Part shown: one piece after another, positions 1-10,291 of the stretch
Layout of the letters: the number at the start of each line of letters is the position of its first letter
How positions within the stretch are numbered: the stretch's first letter is position 1
Origin: Bdellovibrio sp.
GTDB taxonomy: Bacteria > Myxococcota > SpSt-1050
Length of the DNA stretch: 64,000 nucleotides
Direction of reading: 5' to 3'
NCBI GenBank assembly: GCA_020725805.1
Contig: DYEF01000016.1
Span: forward strand, 1 to 64,000
Made by a program: the position numbers and the translations under genes
The notes under the pieces: model-generated
What the model was told of the DNA's origin: nothing
The model's database searches: none
Seen by the model: only the letters and a program-made list of their open reading frames with translations

Positions 1-81
1 AGGAAAAAGACTTTGCAAAACAAAATCAGGGATAGTAAAAGAATATAGTGAGGCAGTTATATGAAAATCAATGAAGCCGAA

Positions 82-129
82 AAATGTAACATTTTAATTT
101 TGCAGAAATGTAACATTTTGACGTTGCAG
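82..129. repeat. Tandem 24-bp direct repeat, each unit carrying the palindrome AAATGT-A-ACATTT
   Basis: aaatgtaacattttaattttgcag (82-105) followed directly by aaatgtaacattttgacgttgcag (106-129). Confidence 0.8.
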
Positions 130-141
130 TTACAATATTTT

Positions 142-585
142 TTATTTCCGGTACTCCACGCAATATGGTTTCCGATACATCCCGATATTACAATACAGTT
201 TGGTACAGGTTTTCTTCCCGTCCTTTTCGATGACACACCGGTTACAGCCGTCAAACCATATCAGACAACCGGAGGGGATATCTTTCACCGGTCCGCTTCC
301 GTCCTCGTATTTTCTGCAACCTGCCGGACTTAACTGGTCCGGAGGACAATCTCTTTTTGTACAGACCACTTCCTTTTCATTAACATAACAGAGATTACAG
401 CCGTCAAACCACTCCACACATCTTATATCAGACGGCTTTTCCGGTCCTGATTTCCTGATTTTTTCACAGGAGAGCAGTAAAACTCCTGCTATCAGGCAAA
501 AAAGAATTAATCTCACAGAAAATGACATAAGTCTGTTCACCCTTTTTAGTAGCATGACGTTAGTCCGGATTGTTATCGGTGTCAA
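142..585 (-). CDS. Small Cys-rich lipoprotein with internally duplicated domain
   Basis: Hydrophobic N-terminus with lipobox-like LLLSC; two copies of C-x-x-WFDGCN-x-C...CTK-x-x-C; ATGA overlap with upstream tsaB. Confidence 0.75.
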   Translation of the reverse strand: MTPITIRTNVMLLKRVNRLMSFSVRLILFCLIAGVLLLSCEKIRKSGPEKPSDIRCVEWFDGCNLCYVNEKEVVCTKRDCPPDQLSPAGCRKYEDGSGPVKDIPSGCLIWFDGCNRCVIEKDGKKTCTKLYCNIGMYRKPYCVEYRK

Positions 586-1241
586 AGTTTTTTTCTTACT
601 ATATCATTTCTCACATATATCGGTTCGATATCGGAAGCGGAACCATTATTACAGCATTTATCATACAGTCTGACAGAGAGCTCTGCACAGGAGAGTGAGA
701 GGTCCTTCTCTATCTGAATCCCATCTGCTCCTTCAGGTATCAGGTCTCTTATTTCATCCTCCCTGAAGACGACGGGCATATTCTCTCTTCTGACAAGTCC
801 GGCAACCAAAGAGGCCGGGATAATCCTGATTTTCTCTATCTCATTCAGCCGGCTGTCGAAAGACGAAAAAAAGACTTCGTCTCTCCGCGCATTCTGGATA
901 ATGAACATCCTTTCAGAATTTTTTATTTTAAGGGCTTCATACGCCATAAGTTTCATAGTATCCGTGCCAAAGACAGGTTTTCCGAGTGCAAATGCAAAAG
1001 CCTTTATTACCGAGAGAGAAACACGCAAGCCTGTAAATGAGCCCGGACCAAGGACAGAAGAGAATAAATCTATCTTACCTGTCTCCGTTTCAGCCTCCTT
1101 CAGAACCCTGTCAACAAGTGAATATATGCTTTCGGCAATCCTGTTTGTATCATTCAGTTTCAGGCGAACAATACCTTTTTCAGAACCCAGAAGCGTAATG
1201 CCGCCTGTATCGGAAGATGTATCGAACGCAAGTACCTTCAT
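582..1241 (-). CDS. tsaB: tRNA threonylcarbamoyladenosine biosynthesis protein TsaB
   Basis: MKVLAFDTSSDTGGITLL..., GPGSFTGLRVSLSVIKAFAFALGKPVFGTDTM motif. Confidence 0.9.
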   Translation of the reverse strand: MKVLAFDTSSDTGGITLLGSEKGIVRLKLNDTNRIAESIYSLVDRVLKEAETETGKIDLFSSVLGPGSFTGLRVSLSVIKAFAFALGKPVFGTDTMKLMAYEALKIKNSERMFIIQNARRDEVFFSSFDSRLNEIEKIRIIPASLVAGLVRRENMPVVFREDEIRDLIPEGADGIQIEKDLSLSCAELSVRLYDKCCNNGSASDIEPIYVRNDIVRKKL

Positions 1242-2857
1242 CTGAACAACCTTACGATAAAAGAGACGATATCCTCGCTGTATCTTGCGATATCATTGAA
1301 TATAACAAGGACGGTCAGCGTAAGAATCATTACAATTCCTATAAGATTTACAACTACCCTTGCCTTAACCGGAATCGGCCGCCTCATAATCATTTCTATC
1401 AGGCTCATTATTATATGTCCGCCGTCGAGAACCGGAAGCGGAAGCAGATTTATTATGCCGAGATTTATACTGATAAGTGCCATAACATTGAGAAAAATCG
1501 ACATACCCTTCTTGGCAGCCTTGCCGGCAATTCCGAATATCATTATAGGCCCGCCAACCGTCTTGAAGGATATCTGCCCTGTGAAAAGCTGATATACACC
1601 TACAGCAGTAGCCTTTATCACATCGATGGTCTCATAAAAGGCATCATCAACCGCATCAAGCGGAGAGAATCCCCTGTTAAGTATGTCGCCGTCCGTAAAA
1701 TAAGAATTGTTCGATGCTCCGAAAATAAAGTAATTGTACTCCTGCTTGAAATCATCCTTCTTTACCTGCTTTTCAAGTTTCATTTTCAGGTTCAGAAGTT
1801 CGGCCCCCCTCAGAATCCCGAATTCGTGTTCCCTGTCCGGTTCTCTTGCAAATATGGACTCAAGTTCTGCAAAATATATCAGTTTTGCCCCGTTGACAGA
1901 TACTATTTTGTCTCCCGCCTTCATACCGGCTCTCTCTGCAGGGGTATCCTTTTCGACCTTATAGATATATAGTTCGGCCTGTTCTATACCGAGTTCCTGC
2001 GGCGGCATTGCCGTCATCAGAATCTCTTCCTTCTTCTTCTCCTCACCACGCAGAATTTCAACCCTGACTTCTCTTCCCTTCTTCTCATTCAGTATTTTTT
2101 CGAGCCGGAAAAATGACTCTGCATCAGCACCGTCTATCTTCTTTATCTGGTCAAAAGACCTCAGACCGGATCTGAATGCAGGCGAATTCTCATCGGGTAT
2201 ATAGATAACGGAGGCGGGCATATAGGGACTCACACCGATTCTGCCCAGAATCTGCGTAAATCCGTATTTGGAGACCTCCTTTTCGGCAGCGATATTTACA
2301 GTCAGGGGGATAATCTTTCCGTCTCTTTCCACCTTCATCTCGACAGTCCTGCCGGGTCTTTTGGATATCTCCCGCAGAAGTTCTCTCCAGTAATCCGTCT
2401 TCTTTCCGTCGACCTCCACTATCCTGTCGTAGTTCCTGATGCCGGCGGCCTCGGCAGGCCTCCCTTCCATCACCATCCCGATACGGTTGGATATCTCCTG
2501 TGAAGGGACCGCATACACAAGATAGTAAATAAAAAACGGGAAGAAGAGATTCATCAGTGGCCCTGCAAGGACTATCAGCAATCTCTTAAAAGGTGTCTGA
2601 TTATAGAACGACCTTGCTGCCTCCTCCGGTGCAGTCTCTTCTTCGGGATTCTCCCCGAGCATCTTGACATATCCGCCAAACGGAATCCAGCTCAGCTGAT
2701 ATATGGTCTCACCACGTCTGAATGAAAAGATAGGCGAACCGAACCCGAGTGAGAATTTCAGAACCTTTACATTCATCAGTTTGGCAACGATAAAGTGCCC
2801 GAGTTCGTGGATAAATATCAGAACTCCTATCATCAGGATAGTGTATATAAACCCCAT
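1238..2857 (-). CDS. rseP: RIP metalloprotease RseP (site-2 protease) with apparently three PDZ segments
   Basis: HELGHF zinc motif, FGSPIFSFRRGETIYQLSWIPFGGYVKMLGE, C-terminal NLLPLPVLDGGH; 539 aa. Confidence 0.93.
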   Translation of the reverse strand: MGFIYTILMIGVLIFIHELGHFIVAKLMNVKVLKFSLGFGSPIFSFRRGETIYQLSWIPFGGYVKMLGENPEEETAPEEAARSFYNQTPFKRLLIVLAGPLMNLFFPFFIYYLVYAVPSQEISNRIGMVMEGRPAEAAGIRNYDRIVEVDGKKTDYWRELLREISKRPGRTVEMKVERDGKIIPLTVNIAAEKEVSKYGFTQILGRIGVSPYMPASVIYIPDENSPAFRSGLRSFDQIKKIDGADAESFFRLEKILNEKKGREVRVEILRGEEKKKEEILMTAMPPQELGIEQAELYIYKVEKDTPAERAGMKAGDKIVSVNGAKLIYFAELESIFAREPDREHEFGILRGAELLNLKMKLEKQVKKDDFKQEYNYFIFGASNNSYFTDGDILNRGFSPLDAVDDAFYETIDVIKATAVGVYQLFTGQISFKTVGGPIMIFGIAGKAAKKGMSIFLNVMALISINLGIINLLPLPVLDGGHIIMSLIEMIMRRPIPVKARVVVNLIGIVMILTLTVLVIFNDIARYSEDIVSFIVRLFR

Positions 2858-4014
2858 CAGAACCTCTCTATGTGCTTTTTAATCAGTCTCTTTACTTCCA
2901 AATCAAACTCCGTGACATCTGATACTGTTCTGATGCCGGAGGCCCTGAAATGTTTCATTGCATATTCAACAATTCTGTTAATATCACCGAAAGATATCCT
3001 GCCTTCGAGGAATGACTCGACAGCTACCTCGTCCGCTGCATTAAATACTATACCCATATCGTTATCCTGTTCTATTATCCTGCGGGCAATCCTGAGCGGG
3101 CGGTCGAACGGAGGCCTTACCTTCTCGAACGATATATCCTCGAGTTCACTGAGTTGTGCAGTCTTCATAATATTTCCAAGCCTTTCAGGATATGAAAGTG
3201 CATAGCCTATGGGAATCCGCATATCTGTAGGACCTATATGGGCAAGATAGGAACCATCTCTGAGCTGAACGAGTGAATGAACCAGCGCCTGCGGGTGAAT
3301 CACGACCTTTATATCATCTGCACCGAGTCCGAAAAGCCATCTGGCCTCGATCATCTCGAAGGCCTTGTTGACCATTGTAGCAGAATCTACCGAGACCTTC
3401 TTACCCATATTCCATCTCGGATGCCGCAAAACCTGGGCAATAGTTGCGTCCTTTATCTGTTCGAAGCTCTTCCCCCTGAAAGGCCCGCCGGTTCCGGTAA
3501 GAATTACATTTGAAATCGACTTTTTATCGGCACCGGCTATCAGCTGAAAGATCGCCGAGTGTTCGGAATCCACCGGTATCAGCATTCCCCGCCCCTTCGA
3601 TATCTGCTCCATAACAAATCTGCCGCCCGCTACAAGCGATTCCTTGTTTGCAAGTGCCACACACAACCCGTTTCTGAGAGCATTAATTACACTCACAAGA
3701 CCGCTTATGCCGGTTACGGCCACCAGCAGGACATCGATATCCTTATCGGAAGAAATCATATCGATCGCCCTGCTGCCCGACAGGATTTCGGTCTTCATCT
3801 TACCCTTTATCATCTTTCTCAGATTATCCGCCGCCTGCTCCTGAAACATAACGGCCCTTTCGGGTCTGAATCTCTTTATCTGCCTGTAAAGTAAGCCGGC
3901 ATTCGAATTTGCTGCGAGTACGCTGACCTGAAATCTGTCCCTGTTTTTATCAATAACGGCAAGTGCCTGTCTCCCGATAGAGCCGGTAGACCCTAAAATA
4001 GCAATCTTCTTCAT
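2857..4014 (-). CDS. dxr: 1-deoxy-D-xylulose 5-phosphate reductoisomerase
   Basis: MKKIAILGSTGSIGRQALAVI, ANKESLVAGG, PVDSEHSAIFQ, HPRWNMGKKVSVDSATMVNKAFEMIEARWLFG. Confidence 0.97.
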   Translation of the reverse strand: MKKIAILGSTGSIGRQALAVIDKNRDRFQVSVLAANSNAGLLYRQIKRFRPERAVMFQEQAADNLRKMIKGKMKTEILSGSRAIDMISSDKDIDVLLVAVTGISGLVSVINALRNGLCVALANKESLVAGGRFVMEQISKGRGMLIPVDSEHSAIFQLIAGADKKSISNVILTGTGGPFRGKSFEQIKDATIAQVLRHPRWNMGKKVSVDSATMVNKAFEMIEARWLFGLGADDIKVVIHPQALVHSLVQLRDGSYLAHIGPTDMRIPIGYALSYPERLGNIMKTAQLSELEDISFEKVRPPFDRPLRIARRIIEQDNDMGIVFNAADEVAVESFLEGRISFGDINRIVEYAMKHFRASGIRTVSDVTEFDLEVKRLIKKHIERF

Positions 4015-4829
4015 AAGACGAACCTGATTACCAGATACATAACCGGTGCCGAAAAGATAATTGCATCCACCCTGTCGAGCATACCCCCGTGTCCCGGTAT
4101 GAGATTCCCTGAGTCCTTTATCCCTGCATCCCTCTTGAACATCGATTCAAAGAGGTCACCTGCCTGACCGACGAGATTCACAACGATACCAGAGAGTACC
4201 ACAAAGACCGGGGACGGACTTTTCCCGAAGAAGAGGGCAATGATATAGACACCGGCAATCCCTCCGAGAAGCCCTCCGACTGAACCTTCTATTGTCTTCT
4301 TGGGTGATACAATCTCATAAAGTTTGTGTCTTCCCAGCGATTTCCCTGTAAAATATGCGAAGGTATCCGAGAGCCAGATCACCGCAAGAAAGGTAAAGAG
4401 ATAATAAAAACCGTTTTCGGGGTCATAGGTCCTGATTAGCGGAATGAATGCAGGAAAGACCCCGGTATATATGATTCCTGAATACAGATAAGCGGCCCTC
4501 GAGGAAGAGCCTTTTATCTCTCTGATAGTAAAGAGGGCATAGAGTCCCGAGAGTATCAGAACTGCCGTAATAACAAAAAAACCATTTTCCGGAGCAAAAA
4601 AGGCAAGTCCCGAATAGGCAGCGGCCGAAAAGAATACCGCAACGAAAAGAGATGATTTCACAAAACCCGTCATCCGGTAATATTCTATACTGCACAGCAT
4701 AACGACCAGACCAACGAGGAGATTTATATAAATCCCTCCCAGATAGATGAGATAGATTACCGGCGGCAGCAATACAAGAGCCGATATGAGTCTTTTGAGG
4801 AAATTTCCCATAATCCCTCTTTCAGACAA
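4011..4829 (-). CDS. cdsA: Phosphatidate cytidylyltransferase (start may be the internal Met near 4811)
   Basis: Multi-TM; SLGRHKLYEIVSPKKTIEGSVGG and KRDAGIKDSGNLIPGHGGMLDRVD signature. Confidence 0.95.
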   Translation of the reverse strand: MSERGIMGNFLKRLISALVLLPPVIYLIYLGGIYINLLVGLVVMLCSIEYYRMTGFVKSSLFVAVFFSAAAYSGLAFFAPENGFFVITAVLILSGLYALFTIREIKGSSSRAAYLYSGIIYTGVFPAFIPLIRTYDPENGFYYLFTFLAVIWLSDTFAYFTGKSLGRHKLYEIVSPKKTIEGSVGGLLGGIAGVYIIALFFGKSPSPVFVVLSGIVVNLVGQAGDLFESMFKRDAGIKDSGNLIPGHGGMLDRVDAIIFSAPVMYLVIRFVL

Positions 4830-5565
4830 GAGATTTTGCTTTGCCGAATCTTCTCTGCCGGTTCTGGAACTCGATTATTGCCTCTTCGAGGTCTTTCGGT
4901 GTAAAATCCGGCCATTTCTTCTCCACGAATATCAGTTCGGCATACGAAATCTGATACAGAAGAAAATTCGAGACCCTCTTCTCCCCGCCGGTCCTCAGCA
5001 GAATATCAGGGTCGGGCATCTGCCTCGTGTAAAGGTATCCGGAGAACCTCTCTTCTGTAAGCCCTTCGGGATCAAGCGCACCTGACAGACTGTCACGAAT
5101 GGCAGATTTTACGGCATTTATAATCTCACTGCGGGAGCCGTAGCTCAGAGCCAGTGTCAGCATCATCCGGGAATTATCTTTCGATTCCTCCATCAGGGAG
5201 AAGAGTCTCTCCCTTACGAAATCAGGGAGGTCCCCGGTATTTCCTATGACATTGAGCCGTATATTGTTCTTCAGAATCTTCTCACGCTTATCTCTTAAAA
5301 AATCGGCCAGAAGATTCATCAGAAAGGAGACCTCCTCGGGGTCCCTCTGCCAGTTCTCTGTCGAAAAGGCATACAGGGTGAGATATCTTATGCCAATCTC
5401 CCTCGCGTAGGTGGCTATATCATCAACAACCTCTCCGCCCTTTCTGTGGCCTTCGATTCTCTTTAGTCCCCTCTCGTTTGCCCACCTTCCGTTTCCATCC
5501 ATAATTATTGCAATATGAACCGGAAGCTTAGACGAATCTATTCTGCTTTTCTGTTCAAAAGGCAT
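4822..5565 (-). CDS. uppS: Isoprenyl (undecaprenyl) diphosphate synthase
   Basis: HIAIIMDGNGRWANERGLKRIEGHRKGGE; PDPDILLRTGGEKRVSNFLLYQISYAELIF. Confidence 0.97.
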   Translation of the reverse strand: MPFEQKSRIDSSKLPVHIAIIMDGNGRWANERGLKRIEGHRKGGEVVDDIATYAREIGIRYLTLYAFSTENWQRDPEEVSFLMNLLADFLRDKREKILKNNIRLNVIGNTGDLPDFVRERLFSLMEESKDNSRMMLTLALSYGSRSEIINAVKSAIRDSLSGALDPEGLTEERFSGYLYTRQMPDPDILLRTGGEKRVSNFLLYQISYAELIFVEKKWPDFTPKDLEEAIIEFQNRQRRFGKAKSLV

Positions 5566-5571
5566 CAGATA

Positions 5572-6144
5572 TTAAATCTCTAAGAGTTCCTTCTCTTTGG
5601 CTGCAACAATCTCATCGATTCTGGCTATCGCTGCATCAGTCTCCTTCTGAATCTTTTCAGCGGCTTTCTTGGAATCATCCTCGGTTATCTTCGACCCCTT
5701 CTCCAGACTCTTGACCTTATCATTGCTCTCTCTTCTGAAGTTCCTTATCTCGACCTTGCACTCCTCAGCCATCTTCTTGACCTGCTTTATCAGGTCCTTT
5801 CTCTTCTCCTCTGTAAGCGGCGGGAAGGGGACCCTTATTACATCTCCCTGTGTGGAGGGAGTAACCCCTATATCGGATGCAAGTATGGCCTTTTCAACTG
5901 CAGAGACGGCATTGCGGTCCCAGACCTTCAGCATAATCAGATTGGGCTCGGGGATACTGACGGTAGCAACCTGATTTATCGGGACCTGATTGCCATAGTA
6001 ATCCACCTTGACACCGTCAAGTATCTGAATGTTGGCACGACCGGTTCTGAGCCTTGCGATATTCTTGGCATAAACGTCTATTGCGCGGCTTACCTTTCCC
6101 TTAAATTCATTCAATACACTATCAACGTTTTCCATTGAAATCAC
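5572..6144 (-). CDS. frr: Ribosome recycling factor
   Basis: LRTGRANIQILDGVKVDYYGNQVPINQVATVSIPEPNLIMLKVWD. Confidence 0.97.
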   Translation of the reverse strand: MISMENVDSVLNEFKGKVSRAIDVYAKNIARLRTGRANIQILDGVKVDYYGNQVPINQVATVSIPEPNLIMLKVWDRNAVSAVEKAILASDIGVTPSTQGDVIRVPFPPLTEEKRKDLIKQVKKMAEECKVEIRNFRRESNDKVKSLEKGSKITEDDSKKAAEKIQKETDAAIARIDEIVAAKEKELLEI

Positions 6145-6159
6145 ACTCCTTGAAAAAAG

Positions 6160-6894
6160 TTATGCCTCTTTCTTCAGACTCCCGACAACCGTCCCTATAT
6201 CCTCACCTCTGATTACCTTAACAATATTTCCCTTAACTAACAAGTTAAAAACGACAATGGGCAGATTATTATCCATACAGAGCGAGACAGCCGTCGAGTC
6301 CATTACCTTGAGCCCCTTTTTGAGGACATCCAGATATGAAAGCCTCTTGAAACGTTCGGCGGCCTTGTTTATCTCGGGGTCCGAATCATAGATTCCGTCC
6401 ACCTTGGTTGCCTTAAAGATGGCATCAGCCTTTACCTCAATTGCCCTGAGGGCTGCTGCAGTATCGGTTGTAAAATACGGATTACCGGTTCCCGCAGCAA
6501 AGATGACAACACGACCCTTCTCGAGATGACTGACTGCCCTCTTGCGGATATACGGCTCACAAAGCTGATTGATATCGATTGCGGACTGGACTCTTGACTG
6601 CACTCCCATCTTCTCGAAGGCACTGGAAATGGCAAGTGCGTTCATAACGGTTGCAAGCATACCAATCTGGTCTGCCGTTACCCTCTCGATGAGCGAGGAC
6701 GACCCTGCCTTCACTCCCCTGAAAAAATTCCCTCCTCCCACTACAAGGGCGAGCTGCACACCCATAGAGGCTACTTCCTTGAGTTCAGACACTACCGATT
6801 CGAGAGTCTTTTCATCTATCCCCGACTTAGTCCCGCCGGAGAGTGCCTCTCCCGATAGTTTTATCAGTACTCTTTTATAGATTGGGCTGCTCAT
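6160..6894 (-). CDS. pyrH: UMP kinase
   Basis: [15 protein letters not shown]..., [32 protein letters not shown]. Confidence 0.97.
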   Translation of the reverse strand: MSSPIYKRVLIKLSGEALSGGTKSGIDEKTLESVVSELKEVASMGVQLALVVGGGNFFRGVKAGSSSLIERVTADQIGMLATVMNALAISSAFEKMGVQSRVQSAIDINQLCEPYIRKRAVSHLEKGRVVIFAAGTGNPYFTTDTAAALRAIEVKADAIFKATKVDGIYDSDPEINKAAERFKRLSYLDVLKKGLKVMDSTAVSLCMDNNLPIVVFNLLVKGNIVKVIRGEDIGTVVGSLKKEA

Positions 6895-7493
6895 TTTGAG
6901 GCTTCACCGAGCTGGAACCTTGCAAACCTTCTGATAACTATATTCTCGCCGAGTTTTGCAATCAGTTCCTTTAAGAGGTCGTGTATCTTCTTTTTGTCGT
7001 CCCTGATATACGGCTGGTCCAGAAGACATACATCCTCATAAAACTTCTCTATTTTTCCTAAAACTATCTTCTCGATGACCTGAGGCGGCTTCTTCTGTTC
7101 CTCGAGCTGCTTTGTATAGATCTCCTTCTCCTTTGCAAGTACATCCTCCGGGACCTCTTCCCTGCTCACATATCTGGGATTCGAAGCCGCAATCTGCATT
7201 GCAACCTCATGCATAAACTTCTGGAAATCCTCCGTCTTGGCAACAAAATCCGTCTCACAGTTGATCTCGAGCAGCACACCGATCTTACCGTTCATATGAA
7301 TATACGAACCAACGGCTCCCTGAGATGCGACCTTGGCACTCCTCTTCTGGGCTGTTGCCAATCCCTTCTCTCTCAGAAGTTCAATCGCTTTATTTATATC
7401 GCCGTTTGCCTTCTCTAATGCATTTTTGCAATCGAGCATTCCTGCTCCGGTCTTCTCCCTGAGTTCCTTTACTAAATCCATACTGACTGACAT
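6891..7493 (-). CDS. tsf: Elongation factor Ts
   Basis: [51 protein letters not shown]. Confidence 0.97.
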   Translation of the reverse strand: MSVSMDLVKELREKTGAGMLDCKNALEKANGDINKAIELLREKGLATAQKRSAKVASQGAVGSYIHMNGKIGVLLEINCETDFVAKTEDFQKFMHEVAMQIAASNPRYVSREEVPEDVLAKEKEIYTKQLEEQKKPPQVIEKIVLGKIEKFYEDVCLLDQPYIRDDKKKIHDLLKELIAKLGENIVIRRFARFQLGEASK

Positions 7494-7515
7494 ATTAACC
7501 TCCTGAATATTTTAA

Positions 7516-8448
7516 CTAATTCTGGCTTTCCTCTCCCTCTTCCTTCGAGGATTCTCTCTCCCTCAGGATTGCCTCGGCCTCTTTCTGTGCCTCTTCCTCT
7601 ATACTCTCCTCTTCCTCGAGTTCCTTTGCTACCTGCTGAGGTATTGCCGTTCTCTTTCTTCTCTTGATTACCTCCACATCGAATCCGCTCTTTCTGCCTC
7701 TCTCCGCCTTCTCCTCTTCCCTCTTGTCCTTCTCCTTTACCTTTGCCTCCTTCATTACCTCCTCGTATTTCTTGAGTCCTTCAAGGCAGGCATCGGCAAT
7801 CTTATTGGCAAAGAGCTGAATCGATTTGATACCATCGTCATTGCCCGGGATAAGGAAATCGATACCATCCGGGTCACAGTTGGTATCGGCAAGTACCACA
7901 ATCGGAATACCAAGTTTGTTTGCCTCATTCTTTGCGATATATTCCTTGGTTGCATCGACCAGAAAAAGTGCTCCCGGGAGTTTGTTCATCTCCTTGATAC
8001 CGCCTAATGCAACCAGCAGTTTTGCCTTCTCCTTCAGAAGATTGCTGACCTCTTTTTTCGGAAGTTTGGAGAAAGTACCATCTGTCTCCATCTTCTCGAT
8101 GCTCTTCAGTCTGTCTACGGACCTTCTGATAGTCGTAAAATTGGTGAGTGTGCCGCCGAGCCATCTCTCAGTTACATAGAACATGTTGGCCCTCAGTGCC
8201 TCGCTCTTGACTACATCTGCGGCCTGCTTCTTGGTACCTACAAAGAGGACCTTGTTCCCCTTCGATACGGTCTCGACGATATAATTATAAGCCGCATCGA
8301 AAAGTGCCTGCGTCTTCTGTAGGTCCAGAATATGAATTCCGTTCCTCTCTCCGAAGATATAAGGCTTCATCTTAGGGTTCCATCTCCTCGTCTGGTGGCC
8401 GAAGTGAACACCAGCCTCCAGCATCTCTTTTAGGGAAATTACCGGCAT
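7516..8448 (-). CDS. rpsB: 30S ribosomal protein S2 with charged C-terminal extension
   Basis: [51 protein letters not shown]. Confidence 0.98.
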   Translation of the reverse strand: MPVISLKEMLEAGVHFGHQTRRWNPKMKPYIFGERNGIHILDLQKTQALFDAAYNYIVETVSKGNKVLFVGTKKQAADVVKSEALRANMFYVTERWLGGTLTNFTTIRRSVDRLKSIEKMETDGTFSKLPKKEVSNLLKEKAKLLVALGGIKEMNKLPGALFLVDATKEYIAKNEANKLGIPIVVLADTNCDPDGIDFLIPGNDDGIKSIQLFANKIADACLEGLKKYEEVMKEAKVKEKDKREEEKAERGRKSGFDVEVIKRRKRTAIPQQVAKELEEEESIEEEAQKEAEAILRERESSKEEGEESQN

Positions 8449-8610
8449 CTTTTACCTCCTGAAAATTGGTTTAAGCCTCCAGCTCCGTCATCAGATGCGG
8501 GACCAGAACGGAACCGCCGCACCCTCGGGGGCTGTGTGAAATCGGATTGCCATTAGCACAACAAAACCCAATCTTCAAGTAAAAAAAGTAATTGACATCA
8601 GCCCTTCCAC

Positions 8611-8700
8611 CTTCAGAACTAAAATTTGTGGTCTGTGGTCTATGGACTGTGGACTAATATTGAACTTCAGCCTTCAGCACTAAAAACTGTGGACTAACAT
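8611..8700. repeat. Short imperfect tandem/direct repeat (tgtggtc/tgtggac family; cttcag-ACTAAAA units)
   Basis: cttcagaactaaaatttgtggtctgtggtctatggactgtggactaatat ... ccttcagcactaaaaactgtggactaacat. Confidence 0.6.
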
Positions 8701-8713
8701 ATTTAGACATAAA

Positions 8714-10291
8714 TTGATTTTTATGTTATTAGGTGCCCGTATGAATTCTTTCAGAGATTGGACAGAAAACCTACAGGAGAGAAAATTCTATCTCTGCTCT
8801 TTCTTCTTTTTCCTGTCTTTATCTGTACTGATCAGATTACCCGTCTTCTTCTTCGATTTTTTCAGCAACGATGAGGCCGCCCATTTTATCGGAAGCATAA
8901 TATTGAAAAACGGACTTAATCTATACACCGATTTCGCCGACAATAAACCCCCTATGATATATATCTTCTACCTCTTTTCGCAACTCATCTTCGGCGAAAG
9001 CATTACAGCCGTTCATATAACGACCACAATACTGATTATACCCCTTATTGCCTTCTTTACCTCATTGATATTCCTTAAAACAAGCCGTTTCTCCGGACTT
9101 ATGGCCGGATTCTTTTATATACTCTTCACCTCTGCATATATTCCCACTGATATGTTTGCCACCAATTGTGAAATTATAATGATGCTCTTTGCATCGGCCG
9201 CATTTCTCTTTCTGGTTCAGAATACACCCAAAGGATACTTCCTCTTTGGCATTTTTACAGGTCTTGCAACCCTCTCCAAACAACACGCCGCTATCTGGAT
9301 ACTCATCCCCCTGATTTTAGAACTAAAAAAAGAGAAAGAAAGGGGCATTGCAAAACCGGTATTATCCCTTACAGGTTTCTCAATACCTCTGCTCATCTCA
9401 GTGCTATATTTTTATTCCAGAGGCAATCTTTTAGACTTTATATATTTTACAGTCGGCCACAATATAGGCTATTCACAGAATCCAATCCCGTTATCGGAAA
9501 TCCTGAAAAGATTTATAAAATATCTTCTCCCGTTTGTCCTGATTATCTCTCCGCTTTTCTTCTTTTACCTCAAAGGCAGGAATAAGGCCGAAAGGAGAAT
9601 ACTTGTAATCTTCGAAGCCGCACTGATATTCTCCGTTCTTATGGTCTTTGTCGGATTCAGATTCTTCCCGCACTATTTCATTCAGACAGTCTATCCGCTC
9701 GCAGTACTATCTGCCTTCCGTTTTGTCAGGCCGGAAGATAGTAGAAGTGAGTTCAGATTCATATCTGCCTATGCACTCGTTCTGGTACTGGTATTCAACA
9801 CATACACTTTTCTGTCATATTCGAAAAAAACCATCTTTATCGAAGAGACAGAACCGCTCTTCAGGATTATCCCGCAGGAGGTCAGGGAAGACGGATGCTG
9901 CAACGGGTGTTTTAATGAGAATTACAGACATATCTTCGTCTGGGGTTATGCACCGCTCTTTTACTACTACTTTTACAAAGAGTGCCGGGTCCTTCCCGCT
10001 TCGAGATTCGTCCTCCCTCAGGCAAGTACTGCGGGTTATATTCCGGGAAACGAATCCCAGATGAGCGGCAGTTTCGACTCCGGCAAATATATTATACAAA
10101 AGCACAGAAATCTGCTCATCGAGGACCTGACGAAGAATACCCCGTCACTCATTATAGACACATCCGAGAGCAACTTTCACAACTGGAAGAGATACCCCCT
10201 TAGCACATTTAAAGAACTGAATGAATTCATACAGAAAAATTACGTCTTTTACAAGAACAGGGACGGTTATAATTTATACATCAGGAGATAA
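8714..10291 (+). CDS. GT39/PMT-ArnT-like glycosyltransferase, multi-pass membrane protein
   Basis: Many TM segments; [46 protein letters not shown]. Confidence 0.7.
   Translation: MIFMLLGARMNSFRDWTENLQERKFYLCSFFFFLSLSVLIRLPVFFFDFFSNDEAAHFIGSIILKNGLNLYTDFADNKPPMIYIFYLFSQLIFGESITAVHITTTILIIPLIAFFTSLIFLKTSRFSGLMAGFFYILFTSAYIPTDMFATNCEIIMMLFASAAFLFLVQNTPKGYFLFGIFTGLATLSKQHAAIWILIPLILELKKEKERGIAKPVLSLTGFSIPLLISVLYFYSRGNLLDFIYFTVGHNIGYSQNPIPLSEILKRFIKYLLPFVLIISPLFFFYLKGRNKAERRILVIFEAALIFSVLMVFVGFRFFPHYFIQTVYPLAVLSAFRFVRPEDSRSEFRFISAYALVLVLVFNTYTFLSYSKKTIFIEETEPLFRIIPQEVREDGCCNGCFNENYRHIFVWGYAPLFYYYFYKECRVLPASRFVLPQASTAGYIPGNESQMSGSFDSGKYIIQKHRNLLIEDLTKNTPSLIIDTSESNFHNWKRYPLSTFKELNEFIQKNYVFYKNRDGYNLYIRR

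Noticed and set aside
1217-1972. 251-aa plus-strand ORF antisense to rseP
   Set aside because: Lies over conserved RseP coding; composition atypical for a protein, no recognisable family
8449-8713. Possible rpsB leader autoregulatory RNA
   Set aside because: GC-rich leader is present but I could not identify a defined conserved fold by eye
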